Shown piece by piece: positions 1 through 5,854 of a stretch of DNA of 9,639 nucleotides (positions are counted from its first letter, which is position 1; every line of letters begins with the position of its first letter). This DNA is from an uncultured Opitutaceae bacterium (GTDB taxonomy: Bacteria; Verrucomicrobiota; Verrucomicrobiae; Opitutales; Opitutaceae). Location of the stretch: positions 1-9,639 of the forward strand of contig CAMLSH010000102.1 of the NCBI GenBank assembly GCA_946482625.1, read 5' to 3'. Position numbers and translations under genes: made by a program. The notes beneath the pieces are model-generated. The model saw nothing but the letters and a program-made list of their open reading frames with translations, was not told the origin of the DNA and ran no database searches.

Positions 1-591
1 TGTGCTGCCGACGTTGAATTCCAAGTACGCGGTGGGCGTGGCGGTATCGGTGGCGCGTATGGACGGGGTCACGGAGGTGACGTAGTTGCCGTTCACAGAC
101 ACGAGGATCGGTGCCATGGAGACCAAGGCGGTCTGAGAATCGCCGGCGTTGTGGTAGGTGAGGAGGGTGTGGCTGCCGGGGGAAAGACCGGTGAGGGTCA
201 TCACGATCTCGCCGCCAGCGTTGGCTACAGCCGGAGCGACGGTGACGCCGTCGCTGGCGAGTTTCTGGCCATCGGTGGTGCTTCCCAAGGCATAATAGGT
301 GTAGGTCAGCCCGGTCCCGCCGGCAGTTTGAGACGCGGCGGTCTGCGCGAGCGTGATGGTGATGGGCTCGCCGGTGGAGGTGGTGAAGTTTTGGGAGACT
401 GCGGCGGTGCCGGTGGTGGATACGCCGGTGCTGGCCGCAGTTGTCCACTGGGTGTAACCGGTGGCGGTCGTGCTGGCGGAGTTTTTGCCCTCGCGATTGA
501 TGTCGACCTTGAGGGTGCCGGCGTGCCCTGACGCGAGGGCGACGGCGGAGCTGGCGAACGCGAAAACAAGGCGACGGAGCGAGGAAGTCAT
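1..591 (-). CDS. Exported Ser/Thr-rich protein of unknown function, C-terminus cut off by window edge
   Basis: The minus frame from the ATG at 591 stays open for 197 codons to the window edge, so only the N-terminal part is seen. Residues 1-24 look like a Sec signal peptide: two Arg at 6-7, a hydrophobic core with VFAFASSAVALAS, and likely cleavage after the Ala of GHA. The mature part begins TLKVDINREGKN, followed by TGYTQW, and is then dominated by Thr, Ser, Ala and Gly in short beta-prone segments. This suggests an extracellular beta-sandwich or carbohydrate-binding (malectin-like) domain, but I cannot name the family. No catalytic motif is visible. It is divergent from xylB. The start is set by the signal peptide and by the lack of an upstream ATG before the in-frame stop near 690. 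The 14 bases upstream (TCGCCATTCCCTCC) contain no Shine-Dalgarno. I am confident it is a real secreted protein, not of its role. Confidence 0.7.
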   Translation of the reverse strand, partial: MTSSLRRLVFAFASSAVALASGHAGTLKVDINREGKNSASTTATGYTQWTTAASTGVSTTGTAAVSQNFTTSTGEPITITLAQTAASQTAGGTGLTYTYYALGSTTDGQKLASDGVTVAPAVANAGGEIVMTLTGLSPGSHTLLTYHNAGDSQTALVSMAPILVSVNGNYVTSVTPSIRATDTATPTAYLEFNVGST

Positions 592-722
592 GGAGGGAAT
601 GGCGAAACTGGACGGGCCTGCGGACCAAAGAGGGGGCAGCAGGACTAAAATGGGGATGGGTGAAGCGGGATTCGGAAAAAACGCGCAGAGTGTCTAGCGG
701 GACGAGGTTTATTTTGCGCACT

Positions 723-769
723 TCGTTGACGTGTGGGGATGCGCGCGCCGAGGAGTTGCTGGTCAACGA
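723..769. promoter_or_regulatory. Candidate operator: inverted repeat TCGTTGAC / GTCAACGA
   Basis: TCGTTGAC at 723-730 is repeated in perfect inverse orientation as GTCAACGA at 762-769. The centre-to-centre distance is 39 bp, close to four helical turns, so two protein half-sites would lie on one DNA face. It sits between the divergent exported-protein gene and xylB, where a sugar-responsive regulator might bind. No regulator gene is in the window and no known operator is matched. Confidence 0.25.
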
Positions 770-840
770 CGCGCCAATGTTTGAGCGCGTTTTGTTTTGG
801 AATCGGTGCGAGGGCCGGGCAAGAGATGCGTTTCGGGAAC

Positions 841-859
841 GACGCTTGAGAGCGTTTTT
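841..859 (+). terminator. Short hairpin plus T run in the xylB leader (possible attenuator)
   Basis: ACGCT (842-846) and AGCGT (851-855) pair around the loop TGAG, with a possible extra G-T pair at 841/856, and the T run 855-859 follows at once. This has the layout of a small intrinsic terminator 47 bases before the xylB ATG. The stem is only 5-6 bp, so its strength is doubtful. It may instead be a leader hairpin, or mean nothing. Confidence 0.2.
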
Positions 860-905
860 CTCATCTCTTTCACTTTCCCCTCACTCTTCTTCTCATCCCC
901 ACATC

Positions 906-2420
906 ATGAGCCTGTTCATCGGCATCGATTCCGGAACTCAGAGCACCAAGGCGGTCGTCCTCGACCTCGAAACGCGCCAGGTCGTCGCGGAAGCGCGAGC
1001 CACGCACAAATTGATCGAGGGACTGCCGGTGGGTCACATGGAGCAGCATCCGCAGGATTGGACGGCGGCGATGGATGCGGTGATCATGGAAGTCGCGGCC
1101 AAGATCGACCGCTCGCAGGTGCGCGGCATCGGTGTATCCGGTCAGCAACACGGGTTCGTGCCGCTCGATGCGAAGGGCGAAGTGATCAGGCCGGCGAAGT
1201 TATGGTGCGACACGAGCACGACGAAAGAATGCGCGTTGCTCACAAAGAAACTCGGTGGAGACAAAGCGGCGTTGAAGAAGGCGGGGTTGTTGTTCCTGCC
1301 AGGCTTCACGGCACCGAAGATTCTTTGGCTGAAGCGCAACGAGCCGCATCATTACAAACGGCTGCGTCATGTGCTGCTGCCGCACGATTACCTGAATTTC
1401 CATCTGACGGGAAATTACTTCATGGAGCACGGCGACGCGTCGGGCACGGCGTTGATGGATGTGCGGAAGCGCACGTGGTCGAAGGATGCGGTCAACGCCA
1501 TCGACAAGAATCTCGCGGACTGGCTGCCGGAGATTTCTGAATCGCACGAGGCGGCAGGGACATTGCGGCCGGAGATCGCGGCGAAGTATGGATTTTCCAA
1601 CGACGTGGTCGTAAGCGCGGGTGGCGGTGACAACATGATGGGCGCGATCGGTACAGGCAACGTGTTGCCCGGTGTGGTGACGGCGAGCTTCGGCACGAGC
1701 GGGACGATTTACGCGTACGCGAACAAGCCGGTCGTCGATCCCACGGGGGAGATCGCGGCGTTTTGTTCGTCGTCGGGTGGATGGCTGCCGCTGCTCTGCA
1801 CGATGAACGTGACGACGGTGACGGAGCAGGTACGTTCGCTTTTCGGATACGACCATGCGGCGTTGACCGCAGCGGTGTCAGCGGCTCCGGCGGGTGCGGG
1901 CGGGCTGGTGTTGCTGCCGTATCTCGCGGGTGAGCGGACGCCGAATGTGCCGGACGGCTCGGGCGTGTTGCTCGGGTTGAACGGGAAGACGTTTTCGCCC
2001 GGACACATCGCTCGCGCGTCGATGGAAGGCGTGACGATGGGGATGAACTACGGTCTGCGCCGGCTGGCGGCGCTCGGCGTGAAGGCTAAGGAAATTCGCG
2101 TCACGGGCGGCGGCGCGAAGTCGGGCGTGTGGCGGCAGATCATGGCGGATATTTTTGGCGTGCCGGTGGTCGGCATGGTCGAGGACGAAGGCGCGGCGGT
2201 TGGCGGCGCGTTGCAGGCGGCGTGGTGTGTGGCGCTGCGCGACGGGAAGAAGAAGGCGAAGCTGTCGGACTTCACGAGCGGCGTGGTCGCGGTGGACGAA
2301 GAGACGCGGTGTCTGCCGTCGAAAACGAACGTGGCGCGCTACCGCGAGCTGCAGACGTTGCAGGACAAACTGAGCCTGGCGTTGCGCGACGTTTTCCCGG
2401 CGCAGCGGAAACTTGCGTGA
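906..2420 (+). CDS. xylB: Xylulokinase (FGGY carbohydrate kinase)
   Basis: Phosphorylates D-xylulose to xylulose 5-phosphate with ATP in the cytoplasm, the step after xylose isomerase that feeds the pentose phosphate pathway. The 504-residue product has the normal family length. Visible motifs are the N-terminal phosphate loop GIDSGTQSTK (6-15, with Asp8), GHMEQHP (43-49), the substrate-site segment SGQQHG (78-83) followed by LWCD (99-102), the catalytic-base segment GGGDN (Asp242), and the ATP-site motif GGGAKSG (401-407) with EGAAVGGALQAA near residue 430. I chose the ATG at 906 because MSLFIGIDSG matches the family N-terminus; the frame is open upstream to 660, but that extension does not resemble a kinase. 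No Shine-Dalgarno precedes it; the leader is pyrimidine-rich and G-free. No xylA or transporter is in the window. osmC follows after 27 bp. Another FGGY sugar kinase specificity is possible, but the motif set fits xylulokinase best. Confidence 0.93.
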   Translation: MSLFIGIDSGTQSTKAVVLDLETRQVVAEARATHKLIEGLPVGHMEQHPQDWTAAMDAVIMEVAAKIDRSQVRGIGVSGQQHGFVPLDAKGEVIRPAKLWCDTSTTKECALLTKKLGGDKAALKKAGLLFLPGFTAPKILWLKRNEPHHYKRLRHVLLPHDYLNFHLTGNYFMEHGDASGTALMDVRKRTWSKDAVNAIDKNLADWLPEISESHEAAGTLRPEIAAKYGFSNDVVVSAGGGDNMMGAIGTGNVLPGVVTASFGTSGTIYAYANKPVVDPTGEIAAFCSSSGGWLPLLCTMNVTTVTEQVRSLFGYDHAALTAAVSAAPAGAGGLVLLPYLAGERTPNVPDGSGVLLGLNGKTFSPGHIARASMEGVTMGMNYGLRRLAALGVKAKEIRVTGGGAKSGVWRQIMADIFGVPVVGMVEDEGAAVGGALQAAWCVALRDGKKKAKLSDFTSGVVAVDEETRCLPSKTNVARYRELQTLQDKLSLALRDVFPAQRKLA

Positions 2421-2447
2421 GGATGCGAGCGGCGATTGGGTGCGCGC

Positions 2448-2915
2448 ATGGCTCACTACTCGGCTGAAATCGTTTGGGAGCGCGGCGCGCAGAGTTTCGT
2501 CGATCAAAAATACAGCCGCGCGCATCGCTGGCGCTTCGATGGCGGCGCGGAAATCGCGGCGTCGTCCTCGCCAAGCGTGGTGCCGGTGCCGATGTCGGAT
2601 GCGAGCGCGGTGGATCCTGAAGAAGCGTTTGTCGCGAGTCTCTCCAGTTGTCACATGCTGTGGTTTCTCTCGCTGGCGGCGAAAGCGGGGTTCGTGATCG
2701 ATCGGTATCGAGACGAAGCTGTCGGCGTGATGGAGAAAAATGACGCGGGGAAACTGGCGATGACCAAGGTCACGCTGCGACCGCTGGTTGTTTTTTCCGG
2801 TGAAAGAAAACCGACGCCGGTGGAGATCGAAGCGCTGCACGAGCGGGCGCATGCGGAGTGTTTCATTGCGAACTCGGTGCGGACAACGGTGATTTGCGAG
2901 CCGCGTTTTGGTTGA
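2448..2915 (+). CDS. OsmC-family peroxiredoxin-like protein
   Basis: OsmC/Ohr-family proteins reduce organic or fatty-acid hydroperoxides in the cytoplasm through a pair of cysteines. The 155-residue product is of family size. It begins with the strand AHYSAEIVW, has WRFDGG (28-33) and VDPEEAFVASLSSCHM (55-70), which places the peroxidatic Cys68 after Glu59/Glu60 at the start of the central helix, and has the second Cys138 in AHAECFIANS. Both expected cysteines are therefore present, with an extra Cys150 near the C-terminus. The ATG at 2448 starts exactly where family members start; an in-frame TTG at 2436 would only add four residues. No Shine-Dalgarno is evident. The gene follows xylB by 27 bp and is probably on the same transcript. 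It belongs to the general OsmC branch rather than classical Ohr, so the substrate is unknown. Confidence 0.92.
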   Translation: MAHYSAEIVWERGAQSFVDQKYSRAHRWRFDGGAEIAASSSPSVVPVPMSDASAVDPEEAFVASLSSCHMLWFLSLAAKAGFVIDRYRDEAVGVMEKNDAGKLAMTKVTLRPLVVFSGERKPTPVEIEALHERAHAECFIANSVRTTVICEPRFG

Positions 2916-2932
2916 TCCGCTCGCTGGCGCTT

Positions 2933-2954
2933 GCGCAGCCTGCTGCGCGATTTT
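2933..2954 (+). terminator. Terminator-like hairpin between convergent osmC and hydrolase genes
   Basis: GCGCAGC (2933-2939) and GCTGCGC (2942-2948) form a compact GC stem followed by GATTTT. A wider pairing of CTCGC (2920-2924) with GCGAG (2959-2963) encloses it and is followed by TTATTTT. It lies 17 bp after the osmC stop, so it fits termination of the xylB-osmC transcript. The T run is short and interrupted. On the minus strand no T run follows, so it would serve only the plus-strand genes. Confidence 0.4.
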
Positions 2955-2963
2955 GCGGGCGAG

Positions 2964-3995
2964 TTATTTTGCCTGGAGAAATTCCAGCAAGGCGGCGTGA
3001 AAGCGGTCGGGCGCTTCGAGATGCGGGATGTGGCCGACGTTATCGAGCTCGACGAGCTTTGCGCCTGGGATGTCAGCGGCGGCTTGTTTGCCGAGGACCG
3101 GATAGTTGCCGAGCGTCTTGCGAACCTCCGGAGGCGCGTAGGCTTTGCCGACGGCGGTGCGATCGGTTTGTCCGGTAACGAGCAGGGTGGGGCGGGTGAT
3201 TTTCGGGAATTCCGCGCGCACGGGTTGGTCGTAGATCATTTGATATGTAAGAGCGGCCACGTGAGCCCAACGTGGAAACTCCGCGCTGCGCGTCAGGCGA
3301 TCGCGAACGTCGACGAAGGGTTCGACGATGGCGGGGCGGGGAGCGGCGTGGTAGGCGGAAACGAATTTCCGGTAGGCTTCGGATGTTTGGGTTAACTCGG
3401 TTTTTGTGAGCGTTTCGAGCGTCTGCGGTGGGATGGAGCGCTGGTAGTCTTCGAGGCCGATCGGGTTTTCAAGGATGAGGTGCGTGAACCGGTCCGCGTG
3501 ATCCAGCGCGAGGCGGACGGCGAGCATGCCGCCCATGGAATGACCGACGACGGCGGCTTGTTTTATTTCGAGGTGGTCGAGCAGGCGCACGGTCTGGTTG
3601 GCGAGGAGCGTGAATGTGTATTCGATAATTGGTTTCGACGATTTGCCGAAGCCGATCTGATCGGGAATGACGACGCGGTAACCGGCCTCCGTGAGAGCGC
3701 GGGCGGTGGTTTCCCAATAGCTGCCGTAGAAGTTTTTCCCGTGGAGCAGGATGACGGTGCGGCCGTTGGGGCGGGTTGGCTGCACATCCATGTAGCCCAT
3801 GCGCAGCGACTGGCCTTCGATTTCGACAGGGAGAAATTTGAGGAGAAACGGGTAGGGAATGCCCTCCATGGCGATGCCGATGGCGTCGGACGGAATGGCG
3901 GTGGCGGAGCCTTCGGGTGTTTGTGCCGATGAGGACGAAGCGCCAAGTGAGAGGCTGAGCGCGACGACGGAGGAGAGAAGAGTGGCGCGGATCAT
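2964..3995 (-). CDS. Exported alpha/beta-fold hydrolase
   Basis: Serine hydrolase of the alpha/beta superfamily, 343 residues, probably acting in the periplasm. Residues 1-24 form a signal peptide (MIRATLLSSVVALSLSLG core, likely cleavage near SSSAQ). The catalytic parts are in the usual order: oxyanion-hole HGKNFYG (85-91), DQIGFGKS (112-119), nucleophile elbow GHSMGG with Ser153, acid Asp278 in TGQTD, and base His322 in VGHIPHLEAP. Between Ser153 and Asp278 lies a cap of about 80 residues starting after ENPIGLEDY. The overall look resembles the epoxide hydrolase/haloalkane dehalogenase/lactonase part of the superfamily, but the aspartate nucleophile of those enzymes is replaced by Ser, so esterase or lipase-like activity is more likely. 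The substrate is unknown. It converges on osmC (48-bp gap) and diverges from the phosphatase gene. No Shine-Dalgarno precedes the ATG; the signal peptide supports the start. Confidence 0.9.
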   Translation of the reverse strand: MIRATLLSSVVALSLSLGASSSSAQTPEGSATAIPSDAIGIAMEGIPYPFLLKFLPVEIEGQSLRMGYMDVQPTRPNGRTVILLHGKNFYGSYWETTARALTEAGYRVVIPDQIGFGKSSKPIIEYTFTLLANQTVRLLDHLEIKQAAVVGHSMGGMLAVRLALDHADRFTHLILENPIGLEDYQRSIPPQTLETLTKTELTQTSEAYRKFVSAYHAAPRPAIVEPFVDVRDRLTRSAEFPRWAHVAALTYQMIYDQPVRAEFPKITRPTLLVTGQTDRTAVGKAYAPPEVRKTLGNYPVLGKQAAADIPGAKLVELDNVGHIPHLEAPDRFHAALLEFLQAK

Positions 3996-4071
3996 GCGCG
4001 GTTGGTCCGGAGGGATCGGAACAGGTTCCTGCGGCGAAATGCATGGCGACGCTTGCCCGGACGGACCGCGC
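3996..4071. promoter_or_regulatory. Nested dyads in the divergent hydrolase/phosphatase promoter region
   Basis: GCGCGGTTGGTCCG (3996-4009) pairs with CGGACGGACCGCGC (4058-4071) at 12 of 14 positions. Between them GGAACAGGTTCC (4018-4029) is a dyad with 5-bp arms around AG. Both lie in the 94 bp between two divergent start codons. They could be regulator sites or a hairpin in a leader RNA. The left arm touches the hydrolase ATG, so binding or pairing there would cover its translation start. The function is inferred only from position. Confidence 0.3.
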
Positions 4072-4089
4072 CGTGCTGAGTGGTGCGAT

Positions 4090-4905
4090 ATGAGTTCAGA
4101 TCTTCAGGCCCGTATCGACGCGGGCAAAGCGGCCGTGATGGCGCAGACGGAATTGATGCACGCCGAGTTCGGCCGCGTTAAAAGTAACTGGAAGTACGAC
4201 GGCACGCGCGTAACGGCGGTCGATATCGCGATCTCCGAAAATATCGTGCGGTTGTTGGGCGCGCAGTTTCCCGGCGATCAGGTCTTCAGTGAAGAGCTGG
4301 CGGAGACGGATGTTCCGGTGCCGGTAACGTCGCGGTTTTTCTGGGTGCTCGATCCGATCGACGGAACGAACAACTACGCGACGGGCATCGCGCACTGCGC
4401 GATCTCGCTGGGGCTGTTCGAGAATGGCGTGCCGGTGTATGGACTTGTCTACGACATGAGCCGGCGCGTGTTGATTCACGGCGGGCCGGGCCGCGGGCTT
4501 TTCGATGGGGAGCGTCCAGCGAAGGTAAAGGCGGAGGCGCCGAATCCGCAGAGTTTGCTGGGATTTCACAGTCCGTACGACAAGTCGTATGCGCATCACG
4601 CGTCGGCCTTGGTTGAGAATTTTAAGATACGCGGACTCGGCAGCAGCACGTTGCATCTGGCGTATGTGGCGGTCGGCATTCTTGACGCGACGGTGGATCA
4701 CAACGTGAAGATCTGGGACATTGCGGCGGCGATCCCGCTGTGCCTTGCGGGTGGGGGCGAGGTGCAGTTTCTCAGCGGCGAACAGTTCCCGATGCGAGCG
4801 TTCAATCTGAAGATGAACCGCATCCAATACATCGCGGGAAACGCGGCGATGTGTGCGAAGCTGCGCGCCTTGCTGGCGCTCGCGCCGCTGGATGCCGCCA
4901 AGTAG
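4090..4905 (+). CDS. Inositol monophosphatase-family phosphatase
   Basis: Mg2+-dependent sugar-phosphate phosphatase, 271 residues, cytoplasmic. All metal-site motifs of the family are visible: KYDGTRVTAVD (35-45), SEE (67-69; most members have GEE), DPIDGTNN (88-95) with Asp88 and Asp91 as metal ligands, and WDIAAA (209-214) with Asp210 near the C-terminus. Members hydrolyse inositol phosphate, histidinol phosphate (HisN type), fructose 1,6-bisphosphate or PAP (CysQ type); the sequence alone does not decide among these, and no his or cys gene is next to it. I chose the ATG at 4090 because the frame is open further upstream only across the divergent intergenic region and the start of the neighbouring gene. 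Upstream there is only a weak GAG. It diverges from the exported hydrolase and converges on the acetyltransferase after 28 bp. Confidence 0.9.
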   Translation: MSSDLQARIDAGKAAVMAQTELMHAEFGRVKSNWKYDGTRVTAVDIAISENIVRLLGAQFPGDQVFSEELAETDVPVPVTSRFFWVLDPIDGTNNYATGIAHCAISLGLFENGVPVYGLVYDMSRRVLIHGGPGRGLFDGERPAKVKAEAPNPQSLLGFHSPYDKSYAHHASALVENFKIRGLGSSTLHLAYVAVGILDATVDHNVKIWDIAAAIPLCLAGGGEVQFLSGEQFPMRAFNLKMNRIQYIAGNAAMCAKLRALLALAPLDAAK

Positions 4906-4933
4906 ATCCGCGAGAGCGCCGGGCTCGGACGGT

Positions 4934-5653
4934 TTACGTGGAAGCGGACTGGCTGGCGGAGGCCGGCGAGTCCGCTTCGGCGACGGGAGCGGCGTCAATT
5001 CGGTCCGACCGCTCGCGTGTCCAGAGGACATTTTGCCGGATGACGCGGGCGGGAGAGCCGACGGCGAGGCTGGCAGCGGGGATGGCGCCGGTGACGATGG
5101 AGTTCGCCCCGACGATCGAGCCTGCGCCGATGTTGGCGCCTTTGAGAATCAGCGAGCGGATGCCGAGCCAGACGTGGTTCGCGATGACAACGTCGGCCGG
5201 TTGATTGATGCGCACGCCGCTGGTTGTATCGAAAATGGCGTGACCGTCGCTGTTCCGGATGCAGGTGCCCATGGCAACCATGCAGTCCTCGCCGATCTCA
5301 ATGCGGCCGCCTTCGCCGCACACCAGCATGGGCGTCGTCATGGTGGTCTGCGATCCGATGGCGATCTGGCTGCCGATGTCTTCGACGACAAACACGCCGC
5401 CTGCGCGGATGCGCGCATGGGCGCCGATCGCGAAACGATTGTTCCGGCCCACGAGTGTGATCTGCGATTGATGGAGAATCGCACCGGCGCCGATCTCGAC
5501 CGTGTTTCCCTCACCGACAAAGGCGATCTGGCAGCCGTAGAGGCGTGCGTCGTTGAGGATGGCGCGGTTTCCGCGCAGGCCGCGGATGTGCGTGCGGGAC
5601 GTTTTCCGGATCAGCCAGGCCCGGACGAGTTTCAATGTGTTCTTAAGAGTCAT
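4934..5653 (-). CDS. Hexapeptide-repeat (left-handed beta-helix) acyltransferase
   Basis: Acetyltransferase of the LbetaH family, 239 residues, likely to acetylate a sugar of a surface polysaccharide or a related acceptor, using acetyl-CoA in the cytoplasm. Residues about 40-205 are repeats with [IV]G-type turns, such as VEIGAGA, FAIGAHA, IAIGSQ, IEIGED and NIGAGSIVGANSIV. The segment IRNSDGHAIFD (132-142), with His138, matches the catalytic SDxHxI box of O-antigen/capsule acetyltransferases. VGSPARVIR (198-206) is the typical end of the coil. The last 25 residues are a low-complexity Ala/Ser tail. The frame is open up to 5827, but that extension would run through the terminator at 5786-5819, so I take the ATG at 5653 (MTLKNTLKLVRAWL). 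There is no Shine-Dalgarno. No other polysaccharide gene lies next to it, so the acceptor is unknown. Confidence 0.85.
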   Translation of the reverse strand: MTLKNTLKLVRAWLIRKTSRTHIRGLRGNRAILNDARLYGCQIAFVGEGNTVEIGAGAILHQSQITLVGRNNRFAIGAHARIRAGGVFVVEDIGSQIAIGSQTTMTTPMLVCGEGGRIEIGEDCMVAMGTCIRNSDGHAIFDTTSGVRINQPADVVIANHVWLGIRSLILKGANIGAGSIVGANSIVTGAIPAASLAVGSPARVIRQNVLWTRERSDRIDAAPVAEADSPASASQSAST

Positions 5654-5785
5654 CGTGCGAACCGCGCGTGGCGCCGGGGCTTCAACGCCGGTTGGCAACG
5701 TGGAGAAATACGGAGGCAGCGCCAGCGGGAATCGTTCGGTCGCGAATTTTTTCCGAGGGCATTCCGGACACAATTCCGCGGGCAC

Positions 5786-5819
5786 AAAAAATCCCGCTGG
5801 AGAGGAGCGGGATTTTTTT
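5786..5819. terminator. Bidirectional rho-independent terminator
   Basis: TCCCGCT and AGCGGGA form a perfect stem around the loop GGAGAGG (5799-5805). The stem is flanked by a run of six A on the left and seven T on the right, so it reads as stem plus U run on both strands. On the minus strand it lies about 35 bp after the stop of the beta-CASP gene and will end that transcript before the acetyltransferase gene. This is the clearest terminator in the window. Confidence 0.9.
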
Positions 5820-5854
5820 GTGGGCACCGGCCATCGCGGTGAGCGCGTGTGCGG

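Larger units (their letters stand above)
592..905. other. Divergent intergenic region between exported-protein gene and xylB
   Basis: This 314-bp stretch separates two divergently transcribed genes and must hold both promoters. I see no convincing sigma-70 -35/-10 pair on either strand. An upstream extension of the xylB frame is open from 660, but its translation is rich in Arg and Ser and unlike FGGY kinases, so I treat it as non-coding. Structure that can be seen: an 8-bp inverted repeat (723-730/762-769), a short hairpin followed by a T run (841-859), and a tract without any G (855-907) that leads into the xylB start. Confidence 0.6.

Noticed and set aside
151..531. Plus-strand Gly-rich frame at the left end
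   Set aside because: Antisense shadow of the signal-peptide-bearing minus-strand gene; the Gly richness comes from Thr/Ala codons on the other strand.
726..731. TTGACG as a -35 element for xylB
   Set aside because: No acceptable -10 hexamer lies 16-18 bp downstream; the TTGAC belongs to the inverted repeat.
660..905. 82-codon N-terminal extension of xylB
   Set aside because: Low-quality Arg/Ser-rich translation, overlaps the G-free leader, and the family N-terminus starts at 906.
1878..2852. Long minus-strand frame (324 codons) across the end of xylB and osmC
   Set aside because: Translation is extremely Arg/His-rich and spans two well-supported genes; a GC shadow.
4018..4029. GGAACAGGTTCC as a LexA box
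   Set aside because: LexA sites of the GAAC-N4-GTTC type need four central bases; here only two separate the arms, and no SOS gene is adjacent.
4906..4933. Possible terminator in the convergent phosphatase/acetyltransferase gap (GAGC...GCTC)
   Set aside because: Stem of only four pairs with no T run on either strand.
4096..5031. Minus-strand frame of 311 codons antisense to the phosphatase gene
   Set aside because: Arg-rich, no domain, covers a gene with all IMPase motifs.
4853..5842. Plus-strand frame of 329 codons antisense to the acetyltransferase
   Set aside because: Asp/Gly/Ala-rich shadow of the hexapeptide repeats; runs through the terminator.
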